Assembly (NCBI GenBank): GCA_016219795.1
Contig: JACRKK010000036.1
Span: 1 to 5,309 of the forward strand
Source: Candidatus Woesearchaeota archaeon
Lineage (GTDB): Archaea > Nanobdellota > Nanobdellia > Woesearchaeales > JACRKL01
Reading direction: 5' to 3'
DNA length: 5,309 nt
Every line of letters begins with the position of its first letter. Position 1 is the first letter of the stretch. Below, piece by piece: positions 1 through 5,221 of the stretch. The position numbers and the translations under genes are program-made. The notes under the pieces are model-generated. The model did not search any database and was not told the origin of the DNA. It worked only from the letters and a program-made list of their open reading frames with translations.

Positions 1-198
1 CCAACTTTACCAGATGCTGATAGAATTGGCTTAAACGTTGGTTTTGGTGGAAAGATAACTGAAAATTTAGGCGTTGATTTTGCTTATATGCTCTTAACTT
101 TCTCCGATAGAACTGTTTCTAAATCAGTTTATGGATTTAACGGTACCTATTCAAATCTTGCTCATCTATTTGGAATCAACTTATCTTATTCTCTCTAA
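1..198 (+). CDS. FadL/TodX-family outer-membrane protein, C-terminal fragment
   Basis: Frame 1 is open from the window edge to TAA at 196-198, giving the last 65 residues of a protein whose start lies outside. The fragment contains PDADR, then a beta-strand ending VDFAYM, then FNGTY..LAHLFGINLSYSL. This order matches the last strands of FadL-type long-chain fatty acid/hydrocarbon channels: E. coli FadL ends with PDQDR, a Val-Asp-Val-Gly strand and WLFGTNFNYAF, as I recall it. Family members are beta-barrels in the outer membrane that let hydrophobic compounds in. Such barrels normally end in an aromatic residue; this one ends in Leu. The family belongs to diderm bacteria, while the rest of the window looks archaeal. 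Its last 18 nt overlap the truncated vapC on the other strand, so the final codons may come from a junction. Family call is fairly sure; biological linkage to the neighbours is doubtful. Confidence 0.75.
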   Translation, partial: PTLPDADRIGLNVGFGGKITENLGVDFAYMLLTFSDRTVSKSVYGFNGTYSNLAHLFGINLSYSL

Positions 199-393
199 AA
201 GTATTTCTATCTCCTTAATCTTTTCATCCGGGTTGTTTGATTTATATGCCCCATAGTAGAGTTCAAAAATATTGATTTCAGTTGTGTATAAAGAGAAATC
301 TTCTTCGTGGTTCTCAATAAACACAACTTCTTGTGGCCTGTCCCGGAGAAAATTGACTAGAATATCCGTATCTAAGCAAATTTTATTGACCAA
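181..393 (-). pseudogene. vapC: VapC-type PIN-domain toxin, truncated after ~70 residues
   Basis: The N-terminal half of a PIN-domain ribonuclease, the toxin of a VapBC pair, is visible. From the likely TTG start at 393 it reads MVNKICLDTDILVNFL, with the conserved first acidic residues (Asp8, Asp10), and has the second conserved acid in TEINIFELYYGAY (Glu44). PIN toxins are usually about 125-140 residues; this one stops at 70, so the C-terminal half with the remaining metal-binding aspartates is missing and it should be inactive. The TTG start is chosen because GGTGG lies 5 nt before it and the frame overlaps the 3' end of vapB by 22 nt, as is common in this family; GTG at 402 is an alternative. 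The break coincides with the end of the FadL fragment, so truncation may be an assembly artefact rather than true decay. Confidence 0.75.
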
Positions 394-608
394 TTCTTCC
401 ACCCTTTTTGAAGTCCAGAAAACATCTCTTCTACTTCTTTGTCTGTCATCTTCCAACTGCCTGCAAGATCGCTTAATTTTCCTTTTTTGGAGAGGTGACT
501 AATTGCATCGTTTATAGTAACTGTTTTTCCCTGCTTTTCCTGCAACCTGCCGGATAAGGAGCACAGCATACGGTAGTTGTCCTCGCTGATTTTGACGGAA
601 ATGCCCAT
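372..608 (-). CDS. vapB: VapB-family antitoxin
   Basis: A 78-residue protein of the VapB antitoxin type common in archaea. The N-terminus MGISVKISEDNYRML has the strand-helix pattern of a ribbon-helix-helix DNA-binding domain (about residues 1-45). The tail LSDLAGSWKMTDKEVEEMF..LQKGWKNW (about 46-73) is the usual toxin-binding region of this family. The known role is to bind and block the partner VapC nuclease and to repress its own promoter. ATG at 608 is chosen over GTG at 617 because GGTGGT sits 4 nt ahead of it. The toxin gene overlaps its last 22 nt. The partner is cut short in this window, so here the antitoxin looks orphaned unless the break is an assembly error. Regulation is suggested by a palindrome over the leader and a TATA box just upstream. 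Confidence 0.85.
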   Translation of the reverse strand: MGISVKISEDNYRMLCSLSGRLQEKQGKTVTINDAISHLSKKGKLSDLAGSWKMTDKEVEEMFSGLQKGWKNWSIKFA

Positions 609-612
609 GTTG

Positions 613-634
613 ACCACCTAAGCTACTTGGTGGT
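613..634 (-). promoter_or_regulatory. Palindrome over the vapB leader, possible VapB operator
   Basis: ACCACC (613-618) and GGTGGT (629-634) form a 6-bp inverted repeat, with an inner AAG/CTT pair at 620-622 and 626-628. It covers the expected transcription start and the ribosome-binding site (GGTGGT) of vapB. It could be the operator for VapB autorepression or an RNA hairpin that hides the ribosome site. The palindrome is visible; the role is inferred. Confidence 0.45.
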
Positions 635-642
635 AGGGGTGG

Positions 643-650
643 TATTTAAA
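643..650 (-). promoter_or_regulatory. Archaeal TATA box of vapBC
   Basis: On the - strand the octamer is TTTAAATA, about 38 nt before the vapB ATG. With the usual TATA-to-start distance of about 25 nt, transcription would begin near 620, leaving a leader of about 12 nt that contains the GGTGGT ribosome site. Confidence 0.6.
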
Positions 651-672
651 GGTTGTGGTAAGGGGGTAAGTA

Positions 673-686
673 TTACTCCTAAGTAA
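673..686. promoter_or_regulatory. Small inverted repeat upstream of the 280-residue gene's TATA box
   Basis: TTACT and AGTAA are separated by 4 nt, and TAAGTA occurs twice (667-672 and 680-685) in the divergent intergenic region. The position, just ahead of the TATA box at 698-705, would suit a regulator site. It is short and could be chance. Confidence 0.2.
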
Positions 687-697
687 CAACAATAAAC

Positions 698-705
698 TTT
701 ATAAA
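698..705 (+). promoter_or_regulatory. TATA box of the leaderless 280-residue gene
   Basis: TTTATAAA is centred about 28 nt before the ATG at 730, with an A-rich stretch before it where the TFB-binding element belongs. No Shine-Dalgarno-like site lies between it and the ATG; the stretch is pyrimidine-rich. This is the expected arrangement for a leaderless archaeal mRNA and is one of the strongest domain-level clues in the window. Confidence 0.7.
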
Positions 706-729
706 CCCCTGCCTCTTCTCTCACTCAAT

Positions 730-1572
730 ATGGCATCCGCTGCAACACTGGAACAGAAGCTGGACACCAGAATAGGTATATTAGCAGAGTTGGTGCCCCA
801 GTTTGCAGAGGGCAGCTGGCGGACATCTGCTGAGATTATGAATGAAAGATGGACGGATAAAAAATTACGAGACCAAGTGTTCTACGTCAATAACGCTGCA
901 GTCTATGAGATGGAAGATGGCGAAGCAATGCTGTCTTTTGGCAGGGCAGACCCTTTTTTCAAGAACATTGATGAGTTAACCAAACAACTGCTGAAAAAGA
1001 ACAATTATGTTCCTACACCAGATGAATTAGCCGCATTCAAGCCAGCTGCACTCAAAATAAAAGTTTCTGAGTTGAAGCTTTTGGGTGGTAATGACGAATG
1101 GGGCTACTTTGAGATACAAACTGGCGAAAAAGATTACGGACTCAATACAACCCAGCGTGCCTTTGCAGAAGCAATTTACGGTACAGGAAAGGATTTTGAA
1201 AGAAATATGGAGTGGCTTTCCACGGAAGAAAAGGTTTCAACCGTAAAAGTCTATGCGCTCCAAGAAGCGTATGTTCAAATGCATGCCAAAAACAATGCTA
1301 TTGCGCGGGGGTGCTGGCTCGGCGATACCTACCTCAATTCCGGCTTCGGCGCCGTTGGCCATGACGTCAATGGCCACGTCGGTCTGCGTGGGGTACTTTT
1401 GAATCCCGCCGAAGGCGGTGCAACGTCAGGAATTGACTACCACACATTAGCAGCGCCATTCAACACACCATCTCCTGGCTTTAATCCAGCTCAATTAGCA
1501 AAGGCATTAACCCCTAAGGGTGCTGAATTATTCAAAGAAGTCTTATCTGCGTATGTCCCCCCGGGAAAATAA
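730..1572 (+). CDS. Uncharacterised 280-residue protein
   Basis: I do not recognise this family. The protein is complete, has no signal peptide or membrane segment, and is probably cytoplasmic. Residues 1-60 are helical and charged, 100-135 look like a mixed alpha/beta segment, and 140-190 are mostly helical. The most distinctive part is a Gly-rich stretch at 193-221 with GCWLGDTYLNSGFGAVG followed by GHDVNGHVGLRG; His211 and His216, with Asp212, could make a metal or active site, but that is a guess. A Pro/Gly-rich tail follows (PFNTPSPGFNP). Codons for about 193-221 are richer in G and C than the rest of the gene. The ATG is chosen because a TATA box lies 28 nt before it and there is no ribosome site, so it is probably leaderless. 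It is transcribed divergently from vapB and converges on the argH remnant 3 nt beyond its stop. Confidence 0.85.
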   Translation: MASAATLEQKLDTRIGILAELVPQFAEGSWRTSAEIMNERWTDKKLRDQVFYVNNAAVYEMEDGEAMLSFGRADPFFKNIDELTKQLLKKNNYVPTPDELAAFKPAALKIKVSELKLLGGNDEWGYFEIQTGEKDYGLNTTQRAFAEAIYGTGKDFERNMEWLSTEEKVSTVKVYALQEAYVQMHAKNNAIARGCWLGDTYLNSGFGAVGHDVNGHVGLRGVLLNPAEGGATSGIDYHTLAAPFNTPSPGFNPAQLAKALTPKGAELFKEVLSAYVPPGK

Positions 1573-1574
1573 TC

Positions 1575-1587
1575 TTTATTTTTTATT
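1575..1587 (+). terminator. T-rich terminator after the 280-residue gene
   Basis: A run of 13 nt with only two A's among T's begins 3 nt after the TAA stop. Archaeal termination usually uses such oligo-T tracts without a hairpin. The same bases are the last codons (Asn-Lys-Lys-stop) of the argH remnant read on the other strand, so the tract may be coincidental. Confidence 0.4.
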
Positions 1588-1650
1588 GTACTTCTCCCCA
1601 ACCAGTCTGTACGCCACCCTAAAGGGGAGGCCTTGCTTCACCAGTTTGTA
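1576..1650 (-). pseudogene. argH: Displaced second copy of the argH 3' end
   Basis: Read on the - strand this is an intact in-frame tail of 24 codons and a TAA stop: YKLVKQGLPFRVAYRLVGEKY then NKK. The working ArgH ends YKLVKGDLPFREAYRLVGEKY then GGS, so 18 of the 21 residues before the last three are the same. The DNA is about 87% identical over 62 nt. The rest of the gene is absent: upstream of the Tyr codon the sequence turns directly into the 35-bp palindromic element beside the Fic gene. The simplest reading is that this was once the end of argH at this locus and was pushed away when the Fic segment entered. An ATG inside the palindrome (1657-1659) is in frame, making a 27-codon mini-ORF, but no ribosome site supports translation. 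Confidence 0.8.
1589..1650. repeat. Direct repeat, left copy (argH tail)
   Basis: Pairs with 2708-2769 in the same orientation, offset 1119 bp. The first 27 nt are identical, then one mismatch, then 14 identical, so 41 of 42 match at 1589-1630; the last 20 nt match at 13 positions. The copies bracket the Fic gene. Confidence 0.9.
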
Positions 1651-1684
1651 TGTCCACATTTTATTTATCTTATGTTGTGGACAT
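1650..1684. repeat. 35-bp palindromic element, left copy (Fic 3' side)
   Basis: ATGTCCAC (1650-1657) and GTGGACAT (1677-1684) are perfect 8-bp inverted arms around a 19-bp AT-rich spacer with a central TATTTA. It touches the Fic stop codon (1685-1687) on one side and the argH remnant on the other. It matches the right copy at 27 of 35 positions, with identical arms and spacing. Confidence 0.85.
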
Positions 1685-2644
1685 CTATCTCATGGTGGAA
1701 CTAATCCGGTCAAATAAATAATCTGCCAGCGGCACAGAATCGCCGTCTCTTGAGACTTCCATAAGGTCTGTGTACTCTATATGGTTTTCACTGGGAAAAT
1801 CTATAGGAGGTAGATTGGCTCTAAGAAGCATCCAGTTGAAGACTAGCCGAGAAACTCTGCCATTACCATCAATAAAGGGATGAATTGATATAAATGCTGA
1901 ATGAAATTGGATTGCTGCTTCAACATGCGATAATCTGCATGTTTGGTAGCGCATGATAAGCTCTCCCATAAGTCTCTTGATATTTCTTCCTCCCTTGGGA
2001 GGGAAATGCTTTGAGCCGAGCATTGCTACATTCTGGCCTTTGACTCTGTATCTTCCTTCATTCTTAGCATTTGTGAGTGTATGGAGGGTGACCATTTTAT
2101 GCAGCGTCAGTATAAATGCGTGTGTTAATGCTCCTGTGTATTTTTCAATAAATTCATACGCTCTGACCGTGTTCTCAATCTCATAGACTTCTCGCAGAGC
2201 GTGTGCTTTAGGGATAATTCCTCTCTTAAGGATTAGTTCTGTTTCCTTGAGGGTAATAGTGTTTCCTTCAGCTGCATTAGTGTTATATGTATAGCTGATA
2301 AGAAACGACTCTCTTACTTTTCGTAGAATATCCTCATCTGTAAGCTTTATCTTCTGATGGTAATTCTGCTGCAGCCGCTCCAGTTTTTCAAGCTGGGAGG
2401 GGGGTAGCAGACGTTTTGAGAAGCTCTGCTGGATGACGAATCTTTCCTTTAGACTTTCCTCAATTACTGATACCTTTCCCTTAAGAATATCTCCTTTTCT
2501 CCTTATTTTTTCTTGAAGCTCCTTCGTTGATAGGTTTACACCCAAAAATACCCTTATCTTCTTAAAACCAACTTCACTACGCACAGTATGTGCCAGATAG
2601 TAGTACTTTCTTCCCCCTCGTTTCTGTATCTCGGTGTACGTCAT
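1685..2644 (-). CDS. Fic-family protein (probable AMP-transferase, self-inhibited type)
   Basis: A 319-residue Fic-domain protein. The core motif is complete: HPFIDGNGRVSR at 255-266, with the catalytic His255, the metal-binding Asp259 and the phosphate-binding Asn261/Arg263/Arg266. Family members usually move AMP from ATP onto a Tyr, Ser or Thr of a target protein. TNAAEGN (122-128) fits the inhibitory motif (S/T)xxxE(G/N) placed N-terminal to the Fic core, so Glu126 probably blocks the ATP site, as in class II enzymes that need no separate antitoxin. Residues 1-100 form an extra domain: a beta-rich part (KYYYLAHTVRSEVGFKKIRVFLG) and a charged helical part seen in other archaeal Fic proteins; it may select the target. 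The ATG is supported by a TATA box 26 nt before it and the lack of a ribosome site. It lies 50 nt after argH in the same direction but with its own promoter, between duplicated argH ends. The target is unknown. Confidence 0.9.
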   Translation of the reverse strand: MTYTEIQKRGGRKYYYLAHTVRSEVGFKKIRVFLGVNLSTKELQEKIRRKGDILKGKVSVIEESLKERFVIQQSFSKRLLPPSQLEKLERLQQNYHQKIKLTDEDILRKVRESFLISYTYNTNAAEGNTITLKETELILKRGIIPKAHALREVYEIENTVRAYEFIEKYTGALTHAFILTLHKMVTLHTLTNAKNEGRYRVKGQNVAMLGSKHFPPKGGRNIKRLMGELIMRYQTCRLSHVEAAIQFHSAFISIHPFIDGNGRVSRLVFNWMLLRANLPPIDFPSENHIEYTDLMEVSRDGDSVPLADYLFDRISSTMR

Positions 2645-2654
2645 AAGAATCTAT

Positions 2655-2689
2655 ATGTCCACATAATATTTAAATCTTTTGGTGGACAT
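2655..2689 (-). promoter_or_regulatory. 35-bp palindromic operator over the Fic promoter, right copy
   Basis: ATGTCCAC (2655-2662) and GTGGACAT (2682-2689) flank a 19-bp spacer. The spacer holds the TATA box, TTTAAATA on the - strand (2674 down to 2667), about 26 nt before the Fic ATG. A dimeric protein on the two arms would cover the TATA box and its TFB element and so repress the gene. The palindrome ends 5 nt from the argH stop. The structure is seen directly; repression is inferred. Confidence 0.7.
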
Positions 2690-2694
2690 CTTAT

Positions 2695-3882
2695 TCACGA
2701 TCCCCCATACTTCTCCCCAACCAGTCTGTACGCCTCCCTAAAGGGGAGGTCACCCTTGACCAACTTGTACGCCTCTTCTGTGGCATAGAGTTCAGGCGTC
2801 ATTGCTTTCTTGCACTTTTCCACATTCACCGTCATTCCAGAAACCACAGGCGTCATGATAGAAAGCGTAAACTTAGTAATCTCAAATGCGTTCATCAACG
2901 GCTCTTTAGTCAATTGCATATCCCTATTATATCCTGACATCAGATTGCCAACGATTCCCTTGATCTTCATCTCCTCACCCACAACAACATGATACTTTGC
3001 CCGCGCCAGTTCCAAAACATCCGGATTCTTCTTCTGCGGCATGATGGAGCTGCCGGTGCAGAACTCTACAGGCAAACTTACAAAGCCAAACTCCTGCATG
3101 GAGAACAGCATCAAATCAGTTGCAAGATGGTTCATGTCAAGCATAATCTGGGTCAGAAGGGATGCAATAGTCATTTCAAATTTCCCTCTGCTCATCTGCG
3201 CATGAAGGGGATTTTCCATCACACGAGAAAAGCCCATCTCTTTTGCTGTCATTTTCTTATCCACAGCAAAGACAGGCACGCCAAACGAAGCTGCGCTTCC
3301 CAATGGATTCTGGTCAATCATTTTAGCAACTGCATTCAGAAACAGTACATCATCTGCTGCTGCATGCACAAACGAGCCAAGCCATACCCCAACAGTCGTT
3401 GGCATCGCCTTCTGCATGTGCGTGTATCCTGGTAGTGGAACAGTGCTATTTTTGGTTGCAGTTTCCCCAAGCTGCTTTTGGAAATCACAAAGCAGCTTTT
3501 TAGTGTCAGAGAGCGCTTCCTTTTCATAGAGCCGCAAGGCAGTCAGTACCTGGTCATTTCGTGAGCGGCAGGTATGAATCTTCTTCCCTACCTCACCATA
3601 TTTCTTTGTCAGAAAGTTCTCAATAGCAGTGTGGCAGTCCTCGTCCTCAGGCAAAATGGCAAACTTTCCTTTTGCGGAAAGTTCAAGAATCTCTTGCAGG
3701 CCAGCCTCTGTTTTCCTAAGCTCTTCCTTACTCAAGACACCCATTTTTTTGAGCATCCGCGCATGGGCAATGGAAGCACGGCAATCGTGCTTCACCAAAT
3801 GTTTATCTAACTCATAATCATTCCCCACCGTAAACTGCTCCACTGCTTTATCCACAGAAACGCCTTTGTCCCAAAGTTTCAT
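2695..3882 (-). CDS. argH: Argininosuccinate lyase, short form
   Basis: Splits argininosuccinate into arginine and fumarate, the last step of arginine synthesis, in the cytoplasm as a tetramer in known members. The fumarase/aspartase superfamily signature GSSIMPQKKNP is at 277-287, with the catalytic Ser in the mobile loop. HTCRSRNDQ (103-111) and PGYTHMQKAMP (151-161, with His155) supply the other conserved active-site stretches. It has 395 residues, while most family members have about 450-470; the chain ends soon after LPFREAYRLVGEKY, so roughly the last 60 residues of domain 3 are missing. A displaced second copy of the gene end stops at the same position, which suggests the short form is native here. 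Its ATG overlaps the argG stop (ATGA), so translation is probably coupled. Its last codons are the right copy of the repeat that brackets the Fic gene. Confidence 0.95.
   Translation of the reverse strand: MKLWDKGVSVDKAVEQFTVGNDYELDKHLVKHDCRASIAHARMLKKMGVLSKEELRKTEAGLQEILELSAKGKFAILPEDEDCHTAIENFLTKKYGEVGKKIHTCRSRNDQVLTALRLYEKEALSDTKKLLCDFQKQLGETATKNSTVPLPGYTHMQKAMPTTVGVWLGSFVHAAADDVLFLNAVAKMIDQNPLGSAASFGVPVFAVDKKMTAKEMGFSRVMENPLHAQMSRGKFEMTIASLLTQIMLDMNHLATDLMLFSMQEFGFVSLPVEFCTGSSIMPQKKNPDVLELARAKYHVVVGEEMKIKGIVGNLMSGYNRDMQLTKEPLMNAFEITKFTLSIMTPVVSGMTVNVEKCKKAMTPELYATEEAYKLVKGDLPFREAYRLVGEKYGGS
2708..2769. repeat. Direct repeat, right copy (end of the working argH)
   Basis: Partner of 1589-1650 (41 of 42 nt the same in the core). 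Inside it CCTCCC (2733-2738) and GGGAGG (2744-2749) can form a 6-bp stem; in the left copy the single core mismatch breaks this stem. Confidence 0.9.
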
Positions 3883-5126
3883 GCGTTAATACCCCACTTC
3901 CTATTTTTCTTAGTCATGATTGCGTTGTGTGCCATGAGCCGTACAGCGTTTATCTTAATAAATCCTTCTGAATCCTTCTGGTTGAATCCGCCTGCAATGT
4001 CCATGCTTGACAGCTCCTTATCATAGAGGGATGTTGAGGACTCCCGTGCAATTGCCATAACATTCCCTTTGTAGAGTCGAAGCGTCACCACACCATCAAT
4101 CAACTCCTGACTCTTGCCTATCGCTGCCATCAAAAAATCCATTTCCGGTGAAAACCAAAAGCCGTAATAAATAAGCTCTGAAACTTTAGCAGAGAGCATA
4201 TCTCGCAGTCTCATCACTTCCCTGTCCATGGCGATGCCCTCAATATCCCTATGTGCAGTATGGAGGATGGTGCCACCTGGTGTTTCATAAACCCCTCTGG
4301 ACTTAATACCTACAAACCTGTTCTCCACCATGTCCATTCTCCCTATACCATGCTCTGCACCAAGTTTGTTTAAGTATACAAACAGTTCAAGCGGATTTTG
4401 TTTGATAGTACCATCATCGAGGTTCTCCACTTTCACAGGAATGCCATCCTTGAAGATGAGTTTAATCTTTGCAGGAACATCTGGAGCCTTCTCAGGTGCT
4501 GTCGTCCTTGAATAAATCTCCTCCGTCGCTTCCCGTGTTGGATCTTCAAGGATGCCTGCCTCATGGCTGATGTGTAGCAGGTTTTCATCCTCGCTGTACG
4601 GTTTGGATGCAGTTGCCTTTACTTCAATATCATACTCCTTTGCATACGCAATCATATCCGGCCTGCCCTTAAACTGGGAAAGGAATTCAGGCATTTTCCA
4701 AGGTGCAATAACCTGTATCTTGGGGTTAAGCGCATAATAAGAGAGCTCAAAACGTACCTGATCATTGCCTTTCCCTGTTGCACCGTGCGCCACATACTGC
4801 GCTCCTTCTTTTTTTGCAACCTCCATCTGTTTCTTGGCGATAAGTGGCCGTGCCAAGGATGTTCCGAGAAGATACCTTCCCTCATAGATGGCATTTGCTG
4901 AAAACGCAGGAAAGATATAATCCGTGACAAATTCGTTCTTTGCATCTACAACATAGACCTTTGTTGCACCAGTCTTGATGGCTTTCTGCTCAACAGCCTT
5001 GAGGTCTTCCTGCTGCCCGATGTCAGCAACAAATGCAATGACTTCATACCCTTTGTTTACCAACCATTTGAGGATTACTGATGTATCAAGTCCACCACTG
5101 TACGCAAGCACAACTTTTTCTTTCAT
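3879..5126 (-). CDS. argG: Argininosuccinate synthase
   Basis: Joins citrulline and aspartate with ATP, giving argininosuccinate, AMP and pyrophosphate; cytoplasmic. The N-terminal ATP-pyrophosphatase loop is AYSGGLDTS (8-16). EGRYLLGTSLARPLIA (82-97) and GATGKGNDQVRFE (115-127) are the usual citrulline/aspartate and ATP contacts, and ENRFVGIKSRGVYETPGGT (268-286) lies in the synthetase domain. The length of 415 is normal for the family, and the wording of several motifs (GATGKGNDQVRFELS, APWKMPEF) is close to the eukaryote-like branch rather than E. coli. ATG at 5126 is chosen over in-frame GTG at 5135 because GGTGAT (5136 to 5131) lies 4 nt ahead of the ATG and the GTG is inside that site. 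First gene of the argGH operon, with a 4-nt overlap with argH. Confidence 0.96.
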   Translation of the reverse strand: MKEKVVLAYSGGLDTSVILKWLVNKGYEVIAFVADIGQQEDLKAVEQKAIKTGATKVYVVDAKNEFVTDYIFPAFSANAIYEGRYLLGTSLARPLIAKKQMEVAKKEGAQYVAHGATGKGNDQVRFELSYYALNPKIQVIAPWKMPEFLSQFKGRPDMIAYAKEYDIEVKATASKPYSEDENLLHISHEAGILEDPTREATEEIYSRTTAPEKAPDVPAKIKLIFKDGIPVKVENLDDGTIKQNPLELFVYLNKLGAEHGIGRMDMVENRFVGIKSRGVYETPGGTILHTAHRDIEGIAMDREVMRLRDMLSAKVSELIYYGFWFSPEMDFLMAAIGKSQELIDGVVTLRLYKGNVMAIARESSTSLYDKELSSMDIAGGFNQKDSEGFIKINAVRLMAHNAIMTKKNRKWGINA

Positions 5127-5130
5127 AAAA

Positions 5131-5136
5131 ATCACC
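5131..5136 (-). promoter_or_regulatory. Ribosome-binding site of argG
   Basis: GGTGAT on the - strand matches the anti-Shine-Dalgarno end of 16S rRNA and sits 4 nt before the ATG. It decides the start: the upstream in-frame GTG is part of this site. Confidence 0.75.
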
Positions 5137-5156
5137 AGGCATAAGCATTAGCCTCT

Positions 5157-5166
5157 TATTATTAAA
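5157..5166 (-). promoter_or_regulatory. TATA box of the argGH operon
   Basis: TTTAATAATA on the - strand is centred about 36 nt before the argG ATG. This predicts a start near 5136 and a leader of about 10 nt that just contains the GGTGAT site. No attenuator or riboswitch fits in such a short leader. Confidence 0.5.
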
Positions 5167-5193
5167 GCTATTGGCATTGTATTAACTAAGATA

Positions 5194-5203
5194 CTTTAAT
5201 ATA
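5194..5203 (+). promoter_or_regulatory. TATA box of the right-edge gene
   Basis: CTTTAATATA is centred about 46 nt before the ATG at 5245 and predicts a start near 5224, just at the foot of the hairpin. It is divergent from the argG promoter about 30 bp away. Confidence 0.55.
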
Positions 5204-5221
5204 GTAGTTCTTCTTTTCTCT

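Larger units (their letters stand above)
1589..2707 (-). mobile_element. Candidate 1119-bp Fic cassette inserted at the 3' end of argH
   Basis: The repeat-to-repeat period is 1119 bp and holds one gene (Fic), two 35-bp palindromic elements and one copy of the argH tail. Recombination between the two repeats would leave a single argH with the alternative ending and release a circle carrying the Fic gene. The pattern resembles integrative elements that restore the 3' end of the gene they enter. No integrase or transposase gene lies inside, so movement would need a recombinase in trans, or the structure may come from ordinary homologous recombination with a related strain. The exact ends are not known; 1589 is the left end of the detectable repeat. 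Confidence 0.45.

Noticed and set aside
181..198. FadL and VapC as a genuine convergent overlapping gene pair
   Set aside because: VapC lacks half its domain exactly at the overlap and the two families come from different domains of life.
609..617. GTG at 617 as the start of vapB
   Set aside because: It overlaps the GGTGGT ribosome site; ATG at 608 fits the family N-terminus better.
1650..1684. Left palindrome as a hairpin terminator of the Fic gene
   Set aside because: The loop would be 19 nt, no T-run follows on the - strand, and the same element occurs over the promoter on the other side, so termination is not its main explanation.
1953..2186. Hydrophobic + strand frame opposite the Fic core
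   Set aside because: It looks like a small membrane protein but is antisense to the Fic motif region and has no start signals.
1589..2769. CRISPR-like or tandem repeat array
   Set aside because: There are only two copies of each repeat, over a kilobase apart, with a gene between them.
2989..3435. Long open frame on the + strand opposite argH (148 codons)
   Set aside because: It is antisense to a clear argH with full signature motifs, has no promoter or ribosome site and no recognisable protein.
4652..4945. 97-codon frame within argG on the same strand
   Set aside because: It is an out-of-frame shadow of the conserved ATP- and citrulline-binding region, with no start signals.
5127..5135. 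GTG at 5135 as the start of argG (three extra residues)
   Set aside because: The GTG is inside the GGTGAT ribosome site that serves the ATG at 5126, and the family starts right before the KVVLAYSGG strand.
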